The notes below the pieces were generated by a model. The model did not search any database. It saw only the letters and a list, made by a program, of their open reading frames with translations, and had not been told where the DNA came from. The position numbers and the translations under genes are program-made. Shown here in pieces: positions 28,783-38,169 of a stretch of 50,955 nucleotides of DNA (within the stretch, counting starts at the first letter, position 1; each line of letters starts with the position of its first letter). This stretch comes from an uncultured beta proteobacterium. GTDB lineage: Bacteria; Pseudomonadota; Gammaproteobacteria; Burkholderiales; Burkholderiaceae_C. The DNA is taken from assembly GCA_903828665.1 (NCBI GenBank), contig CAIKMZ010000142.1, positions 1-50,955 on the forward strand, given 5' to 3'.

Positions 28783-31110
28783 TCAGCCTGGTATCTTCTT
28801 GCCTTGGGCGGGCGCGCGCCCGGCCCCGGTCACGCGCGGCGGCAGACCGGTGTGCTGGGTCAGCAGGCGTCCCTTGGCCGGCGCGGCCGCTGGTGTCGCC
28901 ACCGGCGTTGAATTCTTGCGCCGCGCGCTGCTGTAGTTGCCGTCGGTCAGCGGCTGAAAGGTGGGAATCAGATGCTGCTTGCCGTTGCCGATCAGATCGG
29001 CGCGGCCCATCGCCTTGAGCGCCTCGCGCAACAACGGCCAGTTGTTGGCGTCGTGGTAGCGCAGGAAGGCCTTATGCAGGCGCCGGCGCCGTTCACCGCG
29101 CACCACGTCCACCGTCTCGCTGTCGTGCGTGACCTTGCGCAGCGGATTGCGGCCGCTGTGGTACATGGCGGTGGCGGTGGCCATCGGCGACGGATAAAAG
29201 GTCTGCACCTGGTCGGCGCGAAAACCGTTCTTCTTGAGCCACAAGGCCAGGTTCATCATGTCCTCGTCGCTGGTGCCGGGATGCGCCGCGATGAAATAGG
29301 GAATCAGGTACTGCTTCTTGCCGGCTTCCAGCGAGAACTTCTCGAACAGGGTCTTGAACTTGTCATAGCTGCCGATGCCCGGCTTCATCATCTTGGATAG
29401 CGGGCCCTGCTCGGTGTGTTCCGGCGCGATCTTGAGGTAGCCGCCGACATGGTGCGTCACCAGTTCCTTGACGTACTCGGGGCTTTGCACCGCCAGGTCG
29501 TATCGCAGGCCCGAGCCGATCAGGATCTTCTTGATGCCCTTGAGCGCACGGCCGCGCCGGTACAGGTGGATCAGCGGCTGGTGGTCGGTGCCGAGGTTCT
29601 GGCAAATGCCCGGATAGACGCAGCTCGGCTTGCGACAGGCCGCCTCGATCTCGGGGCTCTTGCAGCCCAGGCGGTACATGTTGGCGGTCGGGCCGCCGAG
29701 GTCCGAGATGGTGCCGGTGAAACCCTTGACTTTGTCTCGTATGTCCTCGATCTCGCGGATCACCGAGTCTTCGGATCGGCTCTGGATAATGCGGCCCTCG
29801 TGCTCGGTGATCGAGCAGAAAGTGCAGCCGCCAAAGCAGCCGCGCATGATGTTGATGGAGAAGCGGATCATCTCCCAGGCCGGAATCTTGGTCGCGCCGT
29901 CGTGGCTGCCCGCCTCATCCGCATACGCCGGGTGCGGGCTGCGCGCATACGGCAGGTCGAACACGAAGTCCATTTCGGCCGTGGTCAAGGGAATCGGCGG
30001 CGGGTTGATCCAGACATCGCGCGCCGTCACGCCCGTACCGTGCGCCTGCACCAGCGCGCGCGCATTGCCGGGGTTGGTCTCCAGGTGCAGCACGCGGTTC
30101 GCGTGCGCGTACAGGACAGCGTCCGCCTTGACCTGCTCGTAGCTCGGCAGGCGGATCACGCTGCGTTCGCGCGGCGGCGCCTTGATGCCGCCCTTACCGC
30201 GCAGCGCCGGATTGGGCACGAAGGTCAGCGGCTGACTGACCGAGCCAAGCGCCGCAGGAGCGGCTGCGCCCTCCTCCTTGACACAGGATGCGCCCTGGGC
30301 GGCCGCCTGCTCGCTGGTCGTGTGGTAGGGGTTGATGTGGGTCTCGACGTGGCCCGGCTCGTCCACATGCGTGGAGTCGATCTCGAACCAGTCGTGCGCG
30401 GATTCGTCATCAGGCCGGCGCACGAAGGCCGTGCCGCGCACATCGGTGATCGACTGCACCGGCTCGCGTGCCGCCAGTCGGTGCGCAACCTCGACCAGCG
30501 CGCGCTCCGCGTTGCCATACAGCAGCAGGTCGCATTTGGCGTCCACCACGATCGATCGGCGCACCTTGTCCGACCAGTAGTCGTAGTGCGCGATGCGGCG
30601 CAGCGAGCCTTCGATGCCGCCAAGCACGATCGGCACATCCTTGAAGGCCTCGCGGCAGCGCTGGCTGTAGACGATGGCCGCGCGATCCGGGCGCTTGCCG
30701 CCGACATCGCCGGGCGTGTAGGCGTCGTCGCTGCGGATCTTGCGGTCCGCCGTGTAGCGGTTGATCATGGAATCCATGTTGCCCGCGGTCACGCCCCAGA
30801 ACAGGTTGGGCTTGCCCAGCACCTTGAACGGCTCGGCGCTCTGCCAGTCGGGCTGCGCGATGATGCCGACACGGAAACCCTGCGCCTCGAGCATGCGCCC
30901 GATCACGGCCATGCCGAAGCTCGGGTGATCGACATAGGCGTCGCCCGTCACCAGGATGATGTCGCAGCTGTCCCAGCCCAGCGTGTCCATCTCGGCGCGG
31001 CTCATCGGCAGGAATTTGGCCGTGCCGAAGCGGGCCGCCCAGTACTTGCGGTAGGCGGTCAGCGGCTTCGCAGCGCGCGGGAAATAGGAAACGTCAGGAA
31101 AGGCGGTCAT
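28783..31110 (-). CDS. YgiQ-family radical SAM protein
   Basis: The 775-residue protein from the ATG at 31110 ([17 protein letters not shown]) has the N-terminal YgiQ domain ([23 protein letters not shown]), a variable insert around 220-290, and the radical SAM cluster motif CFGGCTFC (CxxxCxxC). [13 protein letters not shown] follows the motif and [18 protein letters not shown] segments occur in the barrel. The C-terminus is basic ([31 protein letters not shown]). It is predicted to bind a 4Fe-4S cluster and SAM. The biological reaction of the UPF0313/YgiQ family is not established to my knowledge. Confidence 0.93.
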   Translation of the reverse strand: MTAFPDVSYFPRAAKPLTAYRKYWAARFGTAKFLPMSRAEMDTLGWDSCDIILVTGDAYVDHPSFGMAVIGRMLEAQGFRVGIIAQPDWQSAEPFKVLGKPNLFWGVTAGNMDSMINRYTADRKIRSDDAYTPGDVGGKRPDRAAIVYSQRCREAFKDVPIVLGGIEGSLRRIAHYDYWSDKVRRSIVVDAKCDLLLYGNAERALVEVAHRLAAREPVQSITDVRGTAFVRRPDDESAHDWFEIDSTHVDEPGHVETHINPYHTTSEQAAAQGASCVKEEGAAAPAALGSVSQPLTFVPNPALRGKGGIKAPPRERSVIRLPSYEQVKADAVLYAHANRVLHLETNPGNARALVQAHGTGVTARDVWINPPPIPLTTAEMDFVFDLPYARSPHPAYADEAGSHDGATKIPAWEMIRFSINIMRGCFGGCTFCSITEHEGRIIQSRSEDSVIREIEDIRDKVKGFTGTISDLGGPTANMYRLGCKSPEIEAACRKPSCVYPGICQNLGTDHQPLIHLYRRGRALKGIKKILIGSGLRYDLAVQSPEYVKELVTHHVGGYLKIAPEHTEQGPLSKMMKPGIGSYDKFKTLFEKFSLEAGKKQYLIPYFIAAHPGTSDEDMMNLALWLKKNGFRADQVQTFYPSPMATATAMYHSGRNPLRKVTHDSETVDVVRGERRRRLHKAFLRYHDANNWPLLREALKAMGRADLIGNGKQHLIPTFQPLTDGNYSSARRKNSTPVATPAAAPAKGRLLTQHTGLPPRVTGAGRAPAQGKKIPG

Positions 31111-31195
31111 GGAACACACATGCAGGGGGAAGACCGAGTGTAAGGTTTTGCCCGTGGCAAGCGCGCCGCAGGGGTATCGGGCGGCCGGTCGGTGA

Positions 31196-31303
31196 TGGAT
31201 CCCGGGTCAAGCCCGTGATGACAACCGGATTTGTCATTGCGGGCCCCGACCCGCAATCCATGCTCGCGTGGCAGTGGATCCCGGATCAAGTCCGGGATGA
31301 CAG
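31196..31303. repeat. Dispersed palindromic repeat, copy 2 (three units)
   Basis: Three imperfect palindromes fill the 300-bp gap between ygiQ and the acyltransferase gene: GGATCCCGGGTC..GCCCGTGATGAC (31198-31221), GTCATTGCGGGCC..GACCCGCAATCCA (31233-31260) and GGATCCCGGATC..GTCCGGGATGAC (31277-31301). The last two correspond to the pair at 11133-11186. The rest of the gap (31111-31195, 31304-31409) shows no gene; the acyltransferase promoter should be in the right-hand part. Confidence 0.8.
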
Positions 31304-31409
31304 CCGTCAGCCCGGGTCGACAGCTGCGGCGACCGCGCTTGCCCGGCGCGCAATTGAGCCGATAATTGCCCGGCACGTGTTGAAACCACCCATGACGGAG
31401 TGCCGATAG

Positions 31410-32348
31410 ATGCTCAACTTCCTGCCGGCACCGCTGGTCGCCCTGATCGCCACCGCGCTGATGGTCCTCAACGTCTTTTTGTGGGTGCCGATCCTGCTGT
31501 TCTTCGCGGTCCTGAAGCTGATCATCCCGATCAAGGCGATGCGCCTGCTGATCGACCCGATCCTGCTGCACATCGCCGAGGCCTGGATCGCCGGCAACAG
31601 CGGCTGGATGGGCCTGACCCAGCGCACGCAATGGGACGTGCAGGGCATCGACGGCCTGGACTATCGCAGCTGGTACCTGGTGAACTGCAACCACCAGTCC
31701 TGGGTCGATATCCTGGTGCTGCAGCACCTGTTCAACCGGCGCATCCCGCTGCTCAAGTTCTTCCTCAAGCAGCAGCTGATCTGGGTCCCGATCATGGGCC
31801 TGGCCTGGTGGGCGCTCGATTTCCCCTTCATGCGCCGGCACAGCGAGGAGTTCCTGAAAAAACATCCCGAGATGCGCGGTAAGGACCAGGCGACCACGCG
31901 CAAGGCCTGCGAGAAGTTCGCCCTGATTCCGACCAGCGTGATGAATTTCCTTGAAGGCACGCGCTTCACGCGCGCCAAGCACCAGCGCCAGCAGTCACCC
32001 TACAAGCACCTGCTCAAGCCCAAGGCCGGTGGCATCGCGCTCGCGCTCAACGCCATGGGCGACAAGTTCCAGGCGATCCTCGATGTGACCATCGTCTACC
32101 CGGATGGCACGCCGACCTTCACCGAGTTCTTGAGCGGCAAACTCCGGCGCGTCATCGTGCGCGTGCGCCGTCTGCCGGTGCCGCACGAACTGGCCCAGGG
32201 TGACTACGCCGGCGACGCCGCCGTGCGCGAGGCCTACCAGAAATGGGTGCACCAGCTCTGGCTCGACAAGGACGCGCAGATCGAGGCTTTGAAGAAACCC
32301 GCCGCCGGGCCGCCCCAAGGCGGGTTGCGCCCCCTCGGGGGGCAGTGA
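31410..32348 (+). CDS. YihG-like lysophospholipid acyltransferase (PlsC domain)
   Basis: The 312-residue membrane protein has two hydrophobic segments at about 7-45. The acyltransferase motif NHQSWVD (HX4D, about 94-100) provides the catalytic His and Asp. The substrate motif FLEGTRFTRAKH lies at about 180-191, with IVYPDG later. The pattern is that of E. coli YihG and related 1-acylglycerol-3-phosphate acyltransferases rather than the shorter PlsC. It probably attaches an acyl chain to lysophosphatidate or a related lysolipid. The last dozen or so residues (GPPQGGLRPLGGQ) are encoded by a GC-rich palindrome that seems to have extended the reading frame. Confidence 0.85.
   Translation: MLNFLPAPLVALIATALMVLNVFLWVPILLFFAVLKLIIPIKAMRLLIDPILLHIAEAWIAGNSGWMGLTQRTQWDVQGIDGLDYRSWYLVNCNHQSWVDILVLQHLFNRRIPLLKFFLKQQLIWVPIMGLAWWALDFPFMRRHSEEFLKKHPEMRGKDQATTRKACEKFALIPTSVMNFLEGTRFTRAKHQRQQSPYKHLLKPKAGGIALALNAMGDKFQAILDVTIVYPDGTPTFTEFLSGKLRRVIVRVRRLPVPHELAQGDYAGDAAVREAYQKWVHQLWLDKDAQIEALKKPAAGPPQGGLRPLGGQ
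32306..32346. repeat. GC-rich palindrome at a gene end
   Basis: The segment contains CGCCCCCTCGGGGGGC (about 32328-32343), preceded by GCCGCCCCAAGGCGGG. Arms of Cs and Gs can form a strong hairpin. Similar palindromes are frequent at gene ends in Comamonadaceae-type genomes (recalled, not searched). Here it overlaps the C-terminal codons of the acyltransferase and probably also marks the transcript end. Confidence 0.55.
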
Positions 32349-32374
32349 GGACACTCAGTGCCGAACGTGGGGGC

Positions 32375-32953
32375 CTATCGCAGGTGTTTGAACATCTTGG
32401 CGCGAAACGCCTCGGTAATGCCGAGGCGCCGCTGACCCGGCACCAGTTCAAAGGTCTCACCCGCGCTTAGACGGCCGCTGCGCTGCACGGCGAGATAAAA
32501 ACCGCAATTGCCGTGATGCGCCATGGCCTTGCCGGCGCTGTTGAAACCCATCGCGGCATTGAACTTGTAGCACGGCTCGCGTGGCTGCGTCACGCGCAGT
32601 TCGCAGTGTGCAAAGCGCAGCACGTCACCGACCCAGACATCGCTCTCCAGCACACCGAGCAGGCTCAGGTTCTCGCCGACCGAGCCGAACGGCAAGGCGT
32701 CATCGATGGCGGTCAACCCGGCTCGCGCGCGCGCCGACTGCCAGAACGGGTAGTGCTCGCTCGGGTAGGCGTAGATCGCCTTGTCGAGTCCGCCATGCAC
32801 CGAGAGATCGGCCTGCTCGTCGCCCAGCAGGCCCATCGGCCCGAGCAGCACATCGCCGGCCACCGGCTGCTTATGGATTCCGGTCAGCACCGAACGGCCG
32901 CCGATCTGCACGCGCCGCGCCGACGAAGTCTGAACCGACAGCAGCGTGGCCAC
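32375..32953 (-). CDS. MOSC-domain protein (YiiM-like)
   Basis: Starting at a GTG at 32953 that shares its G with the stop of the upstream dehydrogenase gene (TAGTG), the protein has 192 residues. It contains the MOSC core: GGRSVLTGIHKQPV, the family-specific DLSVHGGLDKAIYAYP, GENLSLLG, VGDVLRFAHCELRVTQPREPCYK with the conserved Cys128, and GRLSAGETFELV. Related YiiM/YcbX proteins bind molybdopterin and detoxify N-hydroxylated bases. It probably reduces N-hydroxylated compounds with partner reductases, none of which is nearby. The reading frame continues open far upstream inside the dehydrogenase gene, but only the 3' part is family-like. Confidence 0.86.
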   Translation of the reverse strand: MATLLSVQTSSARRVQIGGRSVLTGIHKQPVAGDVLLGPMGLLGDEQADLSVHGGLDKAIYAYPSEHYPFWQSARARAGLTAIDDALPFGSVGENLSLLGVLESDVWVGDVLRFAHCELRVTQPREPCYKFNAAMGFNSAGKAMAHHGNCGFYLAVQRSGRLSAGETFELVPGQRRLGITEAFRAKMFKHLR

Positions 32954-34116
32954 TACTTCCCGCCCAGTCCCATGGCGCGCGTGATCACTTCCTTCATGAT
33001 CTCGTTGGTGCCGCCGTAGATGCGCTGCACGCGGGCGTCGGCGTAAGCGCGCGTGATCGGGTACTCCCACATGTAGCCGTAGCCGCCGAACAATTGCACG
33101 CATTCGTCCATCACCTTGCATTGCAGGTCGCTGCACCAGTACTTGGCCATGCTGGCCGTCGCTGTGTCCAGTGTGTTGGTCAGCAGCAGCTCGGCGCACT
33201 TGTCGACGAAGACGCGCGCCACCTGGACTTCGGTCTGCAGCTCGGCCAGCGTGAAGCGCGTGTTCTGGAATGCGGCCACCGGCTGGCCGAACACCTTGCG
33301 CTGCTTGACGTAGTCCACGGTCCAGTCGATCGCAGCCTGCGCGGCGGCCACCGCGGAGATCGCGATCTGCAAGCGCTCCCACGGCAGCTGCTCCATCAGG
33401 CAGATGAAGCCGCGGCCCTCCTGCTCGGGGCCGCCCAGTAGCATGTCGGCAGGCACGTTGACCGCATCGAAGAACAGCTCGGATGTGTCCTGCGCTTTCA
33501 TGCCCAGTTTCTTGAGCCGCTTGCCCACGGAAAAGCCCGGCATGCCGCGCTCCACCAGCAGCAAACTCGTGCCCTTGGCGCCAGCGGCCGGGTTGGTCTT
33601 GGCGACCACGATCACCAGGTCCGCGTGCCAGCCGTTGGTGATGAAGGTCTTGCTGCCGTTGAGCAGATAACTGCCGTCTTCCTGGCGCAGCGCCGTGGCC
33701 TTGATGCCCTGCAAATCCGAGCCCGCTGCCGGCTCGCTCATGGCGATGGCGCCGATCATCTCGCCGCTGGCGAGCTTGGGCAGGTACTTTTGCTTCTGCG
33801 CCTCGGTGCCGTAATGCAGGATGTAGGGCGCGACGATCTCGCTGTGCAGCGAGTAGCCTATGCCCGAGCAGCCCGCGCGCGCCACTTCCTCCATCTGCAC
33901 CACCGAATACAGCTTGTCGGCGCCGGCACCGCCATAGGCCTCTGGCATGGTCAGGCACAGGAAACCGTTCGCGCCAGCCTTGTTCCAGACCGCGCGGTCG
34001 ACATAGCCCTGCTCTTCCCACTCGGCGTGAAACGGGGCGATCTCGTTCTCGATGAAACGGCGGAAACTGTCACGAAAGGCTTCGTGTTCGGGCGTGAAAA
34101 TGCTTCTCTGGATCAT
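32953..34116 (-). CDS. Acyl-CoA dehydrogenase
   Basis: The 387-residue flavoenzyme starts at the ATG at 34116 (MIQRSIFTPEHEAFRDSFRRF), the usual beginning of long-chain-type bacterial enzymes. It has AIAMSEPAAGSDLQGI (FAD and substrate binding), TFITNGWHADLVIVVAKTNP, QLFGGYGYMWEYPITRAYADARVQRIYGGTNEIMKEVI, and the C-terminal GLGG. It introduces the 2,3-double bond of acyl-CoA and passes electrons to ETF. It is divergent from a thiolase gene, and both flank a 12-bp palindrome, consistent with joint control of beta-oxidation. Substrate chain length is not evident. Confidence 0.93.
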   Translation of the reverse strand: MIQRSIFTPEHEAFRDSFRRFIENEIAPFHAEWEEQGYVDRAVWNKAGANGFLCLTMPEAYGGAGADKLYSVVQMEEVARAGCSGIGYSLHSEIVAPYILHYGTEAQKQKYLPKLASGEMIGAIAMSEPAAGSDLQGIKATALRQEDGSYLLNGSKTFITNGWHADLVIVVAKTNPAAGAKGTSLLLVERGMPGFSVGKRLKKLGMKAQDTSELFFDAVNVPADMLLGGPEQEGRGFICLMEQLPWERLQIAISAVAAAQAAIDWTVDYVKQRKVFGQPVAAFQNTRFTLAELQTEVQVARVFVDKCAELLLTNTLDTATASMAKYWCSDLQCKVMDECVQLFGGYGYMWEYPITRAYADARVQRIYGGTNEIMKEVITRAMGLGGK

Positions 34117-34154
34117 GGCTCTACCTGGTTCAGGATGATGGGGGTATTTATGCG

Positions 34155-34166
34155 AAGCAATTGCTT
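34155..34166. promoter_or_regulatory. 12-bp palindrome AAGCAATTGCTT in a divergent promoter region
   Basis: The perfect palindrome lies in the 127-bp gap between the acyl-CoA dehydrogenase and thiolase genes. TATACT (34179-34184) follows on the plus strand, and an ATAAAT-like -10 precedes it when read on the minus strand, so a protein bound here could affect both promoters. TetR- or GntR-type repressors of fatty-acid degradation often use such sites; the identity of the regulator is unknown. Confidence 0.45.
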
Positions 34167-34243
34167 TGCGAAAACCAATATACTGCATTCGTAGCCGTGC
34201 CGCCGCGCACGCTCGTTTGAACCGACTCTGAACTGGAGATCCC

Positions 34244-35449
34244 ATGACCGAAGCATTTGTGTATGACGCCATCCGCACCCCGCGCGGCAAAGGCAAGAAG
34301 GACGGCAGCCTGTACGAGGTCAAACCGGTCGATCTGCTGGCCGGCCTGCTGAGCGAACTGCAGCGCCGCAACGACCTGGACACGGCCCAGGTCGACGACG
34401 TGGTGATGGGCATCGTCTCGCCGATCGGCGAACAGGGTGCCGTCCTGCCGAAGGTGGCGGCCCTCAAGGCCGGCTGGGACTACACCTGCGCCGGCGTGCA
34501 GGTGAACCGCTTTTGCGCTTCCGGCCTGGAAGCAGTGAACCTGGCGGCGCAAAAGGTGCGCTCGGGCTGGGAAGACCTGGTGGTGGCCGGCGGCGTCGAG
34601 AGCATGAGCCGCGTGCCGATCGGCTCGGACGGCGGCGCCTGGGCGATGGACCCGGAAACGAATTCGCAGACCGCCTTCGTGCCGCAGGGCATCGGCGCCG
34701 ACCTGATCGCGACGATCGAGGGCTTCACGCGCCAGGACGTCGACGCCTTCGCGCTGGAAAGCCAGAAGCGCGCCACGGCGGCGCGCGCCAACGGCTATTT
34801 TTCGCGCTCGATTGTTCCGGTGAAGGACTTCCTGGGCCAGATCATCCTGGCGGAAGACGAATTCATCAAGCCGCAGACCACGCTCGAAGGCCTGGGCTCG
34901 CTCAAGCCCGCGTTCGAGCAGATGGGCGCCATGGGTTTCGATCAAGTGGCTTTGACGCGCTACCCGCAGGTCGAGCGCATCCACCACGTGCACCACGCCG
35001 GCAACTCCAGCGGCATTGTGGACGGCGCAGCGGCGATCCTGATCGGCTCCGAAGCGGCCGGCAAGCGCCACGGCTTCACGCCGCGCGCGCGCATCGTCTC
35101 AGCCGCCCTGAGCGGTGCCGACCCCACCATCATGCTGACGGGCCCGATGCCCGCCGCGCGCAAGGCGCTGGCGAAAGCCGGTTTGACGATCGACCAGATC
35201 GACCTGTTCGAGGTCAACGAAGCCTTTGCCGCTGTCGTGATGCGCTTCATGAAGGAGATGAAAGTGCCGCACAACAAGGTCAACGTCAACGGCAGCGCCA
35301 TCGCCATGGGCCATCCGCTGGGCGCCACCGGCGCCATGATCCTGGGCATCCTGATCGACGAGCTGCACCGGCGCCAACTGCGCTACGGCATGGCCACGCT
35401 GTGCGTCGGCGGCGGCATGGGTATCGCGACCATTGTGGAGCGTTGCTAA
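34244..35449 (+). CDS. Acetyl-CoA C-acyltransferase (thiolase)
   Basis: The 401-residue thiolase has the acyl-accepting Cys91 in [10 protein letters not shown], the [11 protein letters not shown] segment, the active-site His357 in GHPLGATG, and Cys387 in [18 protein letters not shown] is the other conserved family motif. The order with a FadB-type enzyme next door indicates the degradative 3-ketoacyl-CoA thiolase role (FadA-like) rather than a biosynthetic PhaA, though both share the fold. GGAG lies eight bases before the ATG. It is followed after 70 bp by the multifunctional enzyme gene. Confidence 0.92.
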   Translation: MTEAFVYDAIRTPRGKGKKDGSLYEVKPVDLLAGLLSELQRRNDLDTAQVDDVVMGIVSPIGEQGAVLPKVAALKAGWDYTCAGVQVNRFCASGLEAVNLAAQKVRSGWEDLVVAGGVESMSRVPIGSDGGAWAMDPETNSQTAFVPQGIGADLIATIEGFTRQDVDAFALESQKRATAARANGYFSRSIVPVKDFLGQIILAEDEFIKPQTTLEGLGSLKPAFEQMGAMGFDQVALTRYPQVERIHHVHHAGNSSGIVDGAAAILIGSEAAGKRHGFTPRARIVSAALSGADPTIMLTGPMPAARKALAKAGLTIDQIDLFEVNEAFAAVVMRFMKEMKVPHNKVNVNGSAIAMGHPLGATGAMILGILIDELHRRQLRYGMATLCVGGGMGIATIVERC

Positions 35450-35459
35450 TTAATTTGCG

Positions 35460-35498
35460 GGACAGACCGCAGTGACGCGCAGCGCACCCGCTCTGTCC
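35460..35498 (+). other. Hairpin in the thiolase/FadB spacer
   Basis: GGACAGA (35460-35466) pairs exactly with TCTGTCC (35492-35498) across a 25-base GC-rich loop in the 70-bp spacer. It has no T-run. It may be an mRNA-stability or attenuating structure that sets the ratio of the two enzymes; this is inference only. Confidence 0.3.
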
Positions 35499-35519
35499 TC
35501 AACCGATTGAGGAAATTTC

Positions 35520-37679
35520 ATGAAGACCATCCAATACCAACTTGCCGACGGCATCGCCACCGTCACCTTCGACGAACCGAATTCGCCGGTCAACACCATG
35601 TGCCGGCAATGGCAGCAGGACCTGTCGGAACTGGTGGCCCAGGTGCTCAAGGACAAGGACGCGATCAAGGGCATCATCCTGGCCTCGGCCAAATCGACGT
35701 TCTTCGCCGGCGCCGACCTGAAAGGCGCGATGCGCCTCAAGCCCACGGACGCAAGCGCCATCTTCACCGAGATCGAACTGGTCAAGAGGAACTTCCGCAC
35801 GCTCGAGACGCTGGGCAAGCCGGTCGTGAGCTGCCTCAACGGCACGGCCCTGGGCGGCGGCTGGGAAGTGGCGCTCGTAGGCCACCACCGCATCGCCATT
35901 GACGACCGAAAGATCCAGTTCGGCCTGCCCGAAGTGACGCTCGGCTTGCTGCCGGGAGCCAGCGGCGTGACCAAGATGACGCGCCACCTGGGACTGATGG
36001 GCGCACAGCCCTACCTCGTCGAGGGCAAGCTGTTCTCGCCGCAGGACGCCAAGACCCTCGGGCTGGTGCACGAGCTCGTCAGCCCGGGACCCGATGCCGC
36101 GGCCGAACTCAAAGCCAAGGCGCTGGCCTGGATTGCCGCGAACCCGGGCGCGCAACACCCGTGGGAAGCCAAGGGTTACAAGGTGCCGGGCGGCCTGCCC
36201 TCGAGCCCGGCCGTGGCCCAAATGCTGGTGGTGGCACCGGCCATGATCAAGAAGCAGACGCGCGGCCTGTACCCTGCGCCCGAGGCCATCATGGCCTGCA
36301 TGGTGGAAGGCCTGCAGGTGGACATCGAGACCGCGCTGCGCATCGAGAGCCGGCATCTGGCCAAGCTCATGACCGGCGCCAACGCGCGCGCCATGATCAA
36401 CACCTTCTTCTTCAACCTCAACGCGATCAAGAGCGGCCAGTCGCGCCCCGGCAAGGCACCGCGTTTCAAGCCGGCCAAGGTCGGCCTGCTCGGCGCCGGC
36501 ATGATGGGCGCGGGCATCACCTACGTGCAGGCCAGCAAGGGCATTGCCACCGTGCTCAAAGACGTGAGCCAGGAGAAGGCCGAAGCCGGCAAGGCCTACA
36601 GCGCCAAGCTGACACAAGGCCGCGTCGACAAGGGCCGCATGAGCGCCGAGCAGCAGACTCAGTTGCTCGCGCGGATCCAGGCCACGGGCGCGGTGCAAGA
36701 ACTGAAAGACTGCGACCTCATCATCGAAGCGGTGTTCGAGAACCGCGAACTCAAGGCCAAGGTGACGCAGGAAGCCGAGCCGATGCTCGCTGCCGACGGC
36801 TTCTTTGCGTCCAACACCTCGACGCTGCCGATCAGCGGACTGGCCAAGGCCAGCATCGCACCCGAGAAATTCATCGGCATCCACTTCTTCAGCCCGGTCG
36901 ACAAGATGAAGCTCGTCGAGATCATCCGCGGCAAGCAAACCAGCGACGAAACCGTGGCGCGCGCCTACGACTACGTGCAGGCGATCGGCAAGATGCCGAT
37001 CGTGGTCAATGACTCGCGCGGTTTCTTCACCAGCCGCGTCTTCGGCACCTTCGTCATGGAAGGCGTTGCCATGCTGGGCGAAGGCATCCCCGCGCCAGCC
37101 ATCGAGAACGCCGGCATCCAGTGCGGCATGCCGGTCGGGCCGCTGGCCGTGCTGGACGAGACGGCGCTCAGCCTGAGCCTGCACGTGATGGAGCAAACGC
37201 GCGCCGACTTCGCGGCCGAAGGCAAGACTTATGTCGCCACACCGGGTGAACTGCTGGTGGCCGACATGGTACGCATCCACCAGCGGCCGGGCCGCGCCGG
37301 CGGCGCCGGCTTCTACGAGTATCCGAAGGAAAAGGGCGCGAAGAAATTCCTCTGGCCGCAGCTCAAGCCCTTGTATGAAAAAGCCGATGCGCCCTGGAAT
37401 ATCACAGACCTGAAAGACCGGCTGCTGTACCGCCAAGCGGTCGAGACCGCGCGCTGCCTGAGCGAGAACGTGCTGACCAGCGTGCACGAGGCCAACATCG
37501 GCTCCATCTTCGGCATCGGCTTCCCGGCATGGACCGGCGGCGCCATGCAGTTCATCTACGGCATGGGCATCGATGCCTTCGTCAAGCGCGCCGATGAACT
37601 CGCGGCGAAGTTCGGCGCCGGCTTCGCGCTGAGCGATGACCTCAAGGCCGCGATCAAGCGCTTCGAGCCGGTCTACTGA
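35520..37679 (+). CDS. FadB-type bifunctional enoyl-CoA hydratase / 3-hydroxyacyl-CoA dehydrogenase
   Basis: The 719-residue protein has an N-terminal crotonase domain with oxyanion-hole GADLKGA (64-70), and Glu116 (GGGWEVAL) and Glu138 (GLPEVTLG), equivalent to the catalytic glutamates of E. coli FadB. The NAD-binding motif GAGMMG is at 325-330 (VGLLGAGMMGAGI), with HFFSPVDKMKLVEII carrying the catalytic His of the dehydrogenase. The C-terminal domain has FPAWTGGAMQFIYG. It performs steps 2 and 3 of beta-oxidation. It follows the thiolase gene, so together with the divergent acyl-CoA dehydrogenase all four core beta-oxidation activities are encoded. GAGGAAA precedes the ATG. Confidence 0.93.
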   Translation: MKTIQYQLADGIATVTFDEPNSPVNTMCRQWQQDLSELVAQVLKDKDAIKGIILASAKSTFFAGADLKGAMRLKPTDASAIFTEIELVKRNFRTLETLGKPVVSCLNGTALGGGWEVALVGHHRIAIDDRKIQFGLPEVTLGLLPGASGVTKMTRHLGLMGAQPYLVEGKLFSPQDAKTLGLVHELVSPGPDAAAELKAKALAWIAANPGAQHPWEAKGYKVPGGLPSSPAVAQMLVVAPAMIKKQTRGLYPAPEAIMACMVEGLQVDIETALRIESRHLAKLMTGANARAMINTFFFNLNAIKSGQSRPGKAPRFKPAKVGLLGAGMMGAGITYVQASKGIATVLKDVSQEKAEAGKAYSAKLTQGRVDKGRMSAEQQTQLLARIQATGAVQELKDCDLIIEAVFENRELKAKVTQEAEPMLAADGFFASNTSTLPISGLAKASIAPEKFIGIHFFSPVDKMKLVEIIRGKQTSDETVARAYDYVQAIGKMPIVVNDSRGFFTSRVFGTFVMEGVAMLGEGIPAPAIENAGIQCGMPVGPLAVLDETALSLSLHVMEQTRADFAAEGKTYVATPGELLVADMVRIHQRPGRAGGAGFYEYPKEKGAKKFLWPQLKPLYEKADAPWNITDLKDRLLYRQAVETARCLSENVLTSVHEANIGSIFGIGFPAWTGGAMQFIYGMGIDAFVKRADELAAKFGAGFALSDDLKAAIKRFEPVY

Positions 37680-37683
37680 CAGC

Positions 37684-38169
37684 GTGAAGCGCTCCATCAT
37701 CCTGCGTGATCCCGAGCCCGGTGACATGGGCTGGGTGGTGCAGCAGCACGGGGCCATCTATGCGCGCGAATACGGCTGGAACGCCGAGTTCGAGGCGCTG
37801 GTGGCCGAGATCGTCGCCAAATACCTGCGCCGGCACCAGCCGCAATGGGAGCACTGCTGGATGGCCGAGATTGACGGCGAGCTCGTCGGCTCGGTCTTCG
37901 TCGTGCGCAAGTCCAAGACCGTCGCCCAGTTACGCATGCTGATCCTGACGCCGCAAGCGCGCGGCCTGGGCCTGGGCGCGCGCCTGACCGACGAGTGCCT
38001 GGCCTTCGCAAGAGACAAGGGCTACAGGAAGATGGTGCTCTGGACCAACAGCTGCCTCGACGCCGCGCGCCACATCTACGCGACGCGCGGGTTTCAGCTC
38101 GTCAAGCGCGAGCCGTATCACGGCTTCGGCCACGACCTGGTCGGAGAAACCTGGGCGCTCAAGCTGTGA
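37684..38169 (+). CDS. GNAT-family N-acetyltransferase
   Basis: The 161-residue protein, read from a GTG at 37684 four bases after the previous stop, has GNAT motif A: LRMLILTPQARGLGLGARLTDECL, with the acetyl-CoA pyrophosphate loop QARGLGLGA. Motif B is ATRGFQLVKREPYHGFG. The N-terminal part (RDPEPGDMGWVVQQHGAIYAREYGW) resembles acetyltransferase domains that are sometimes fused to MarR regulators. The acceptor is unknown. It overlaps the next gene by 4 bp (GTGA). Confidence 0.85.
   Translation: MKRSIILRDPEPGDMGWVVQQHGAIYAREYGWNAEFEALVAEIVAKYLRRHQPQWEHCWMAEIDGELVGSVFVVRKSKTVAQLRMLILTPQARGLGLGARLTDECLAFARDKGYRKMVLWTNSCLDAARHIYATRGFQLVKREPYHGFGHDLVGETWALKL

Noticed and set aside
29416..31143. 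575-codon frame opposite ygiQ
   Set aside because: Shadow frame without motifs.
33000..34021. Upstream continuation of the MOSC reading frame
   Set aside because: It lies out of frame within the acyl-CoA dehydrogenase gene, is Arg/Gly/Ala-rich, and the MOSC homology starts only at the GTG at 32953.
35499..37757. A 752-codon open frame opposite the FadB-type gene
   Set aside because: Antisense shadow of a high-GC gene: no family motifs, and the sense strand has complete catalytic motifs and a ribosome site.
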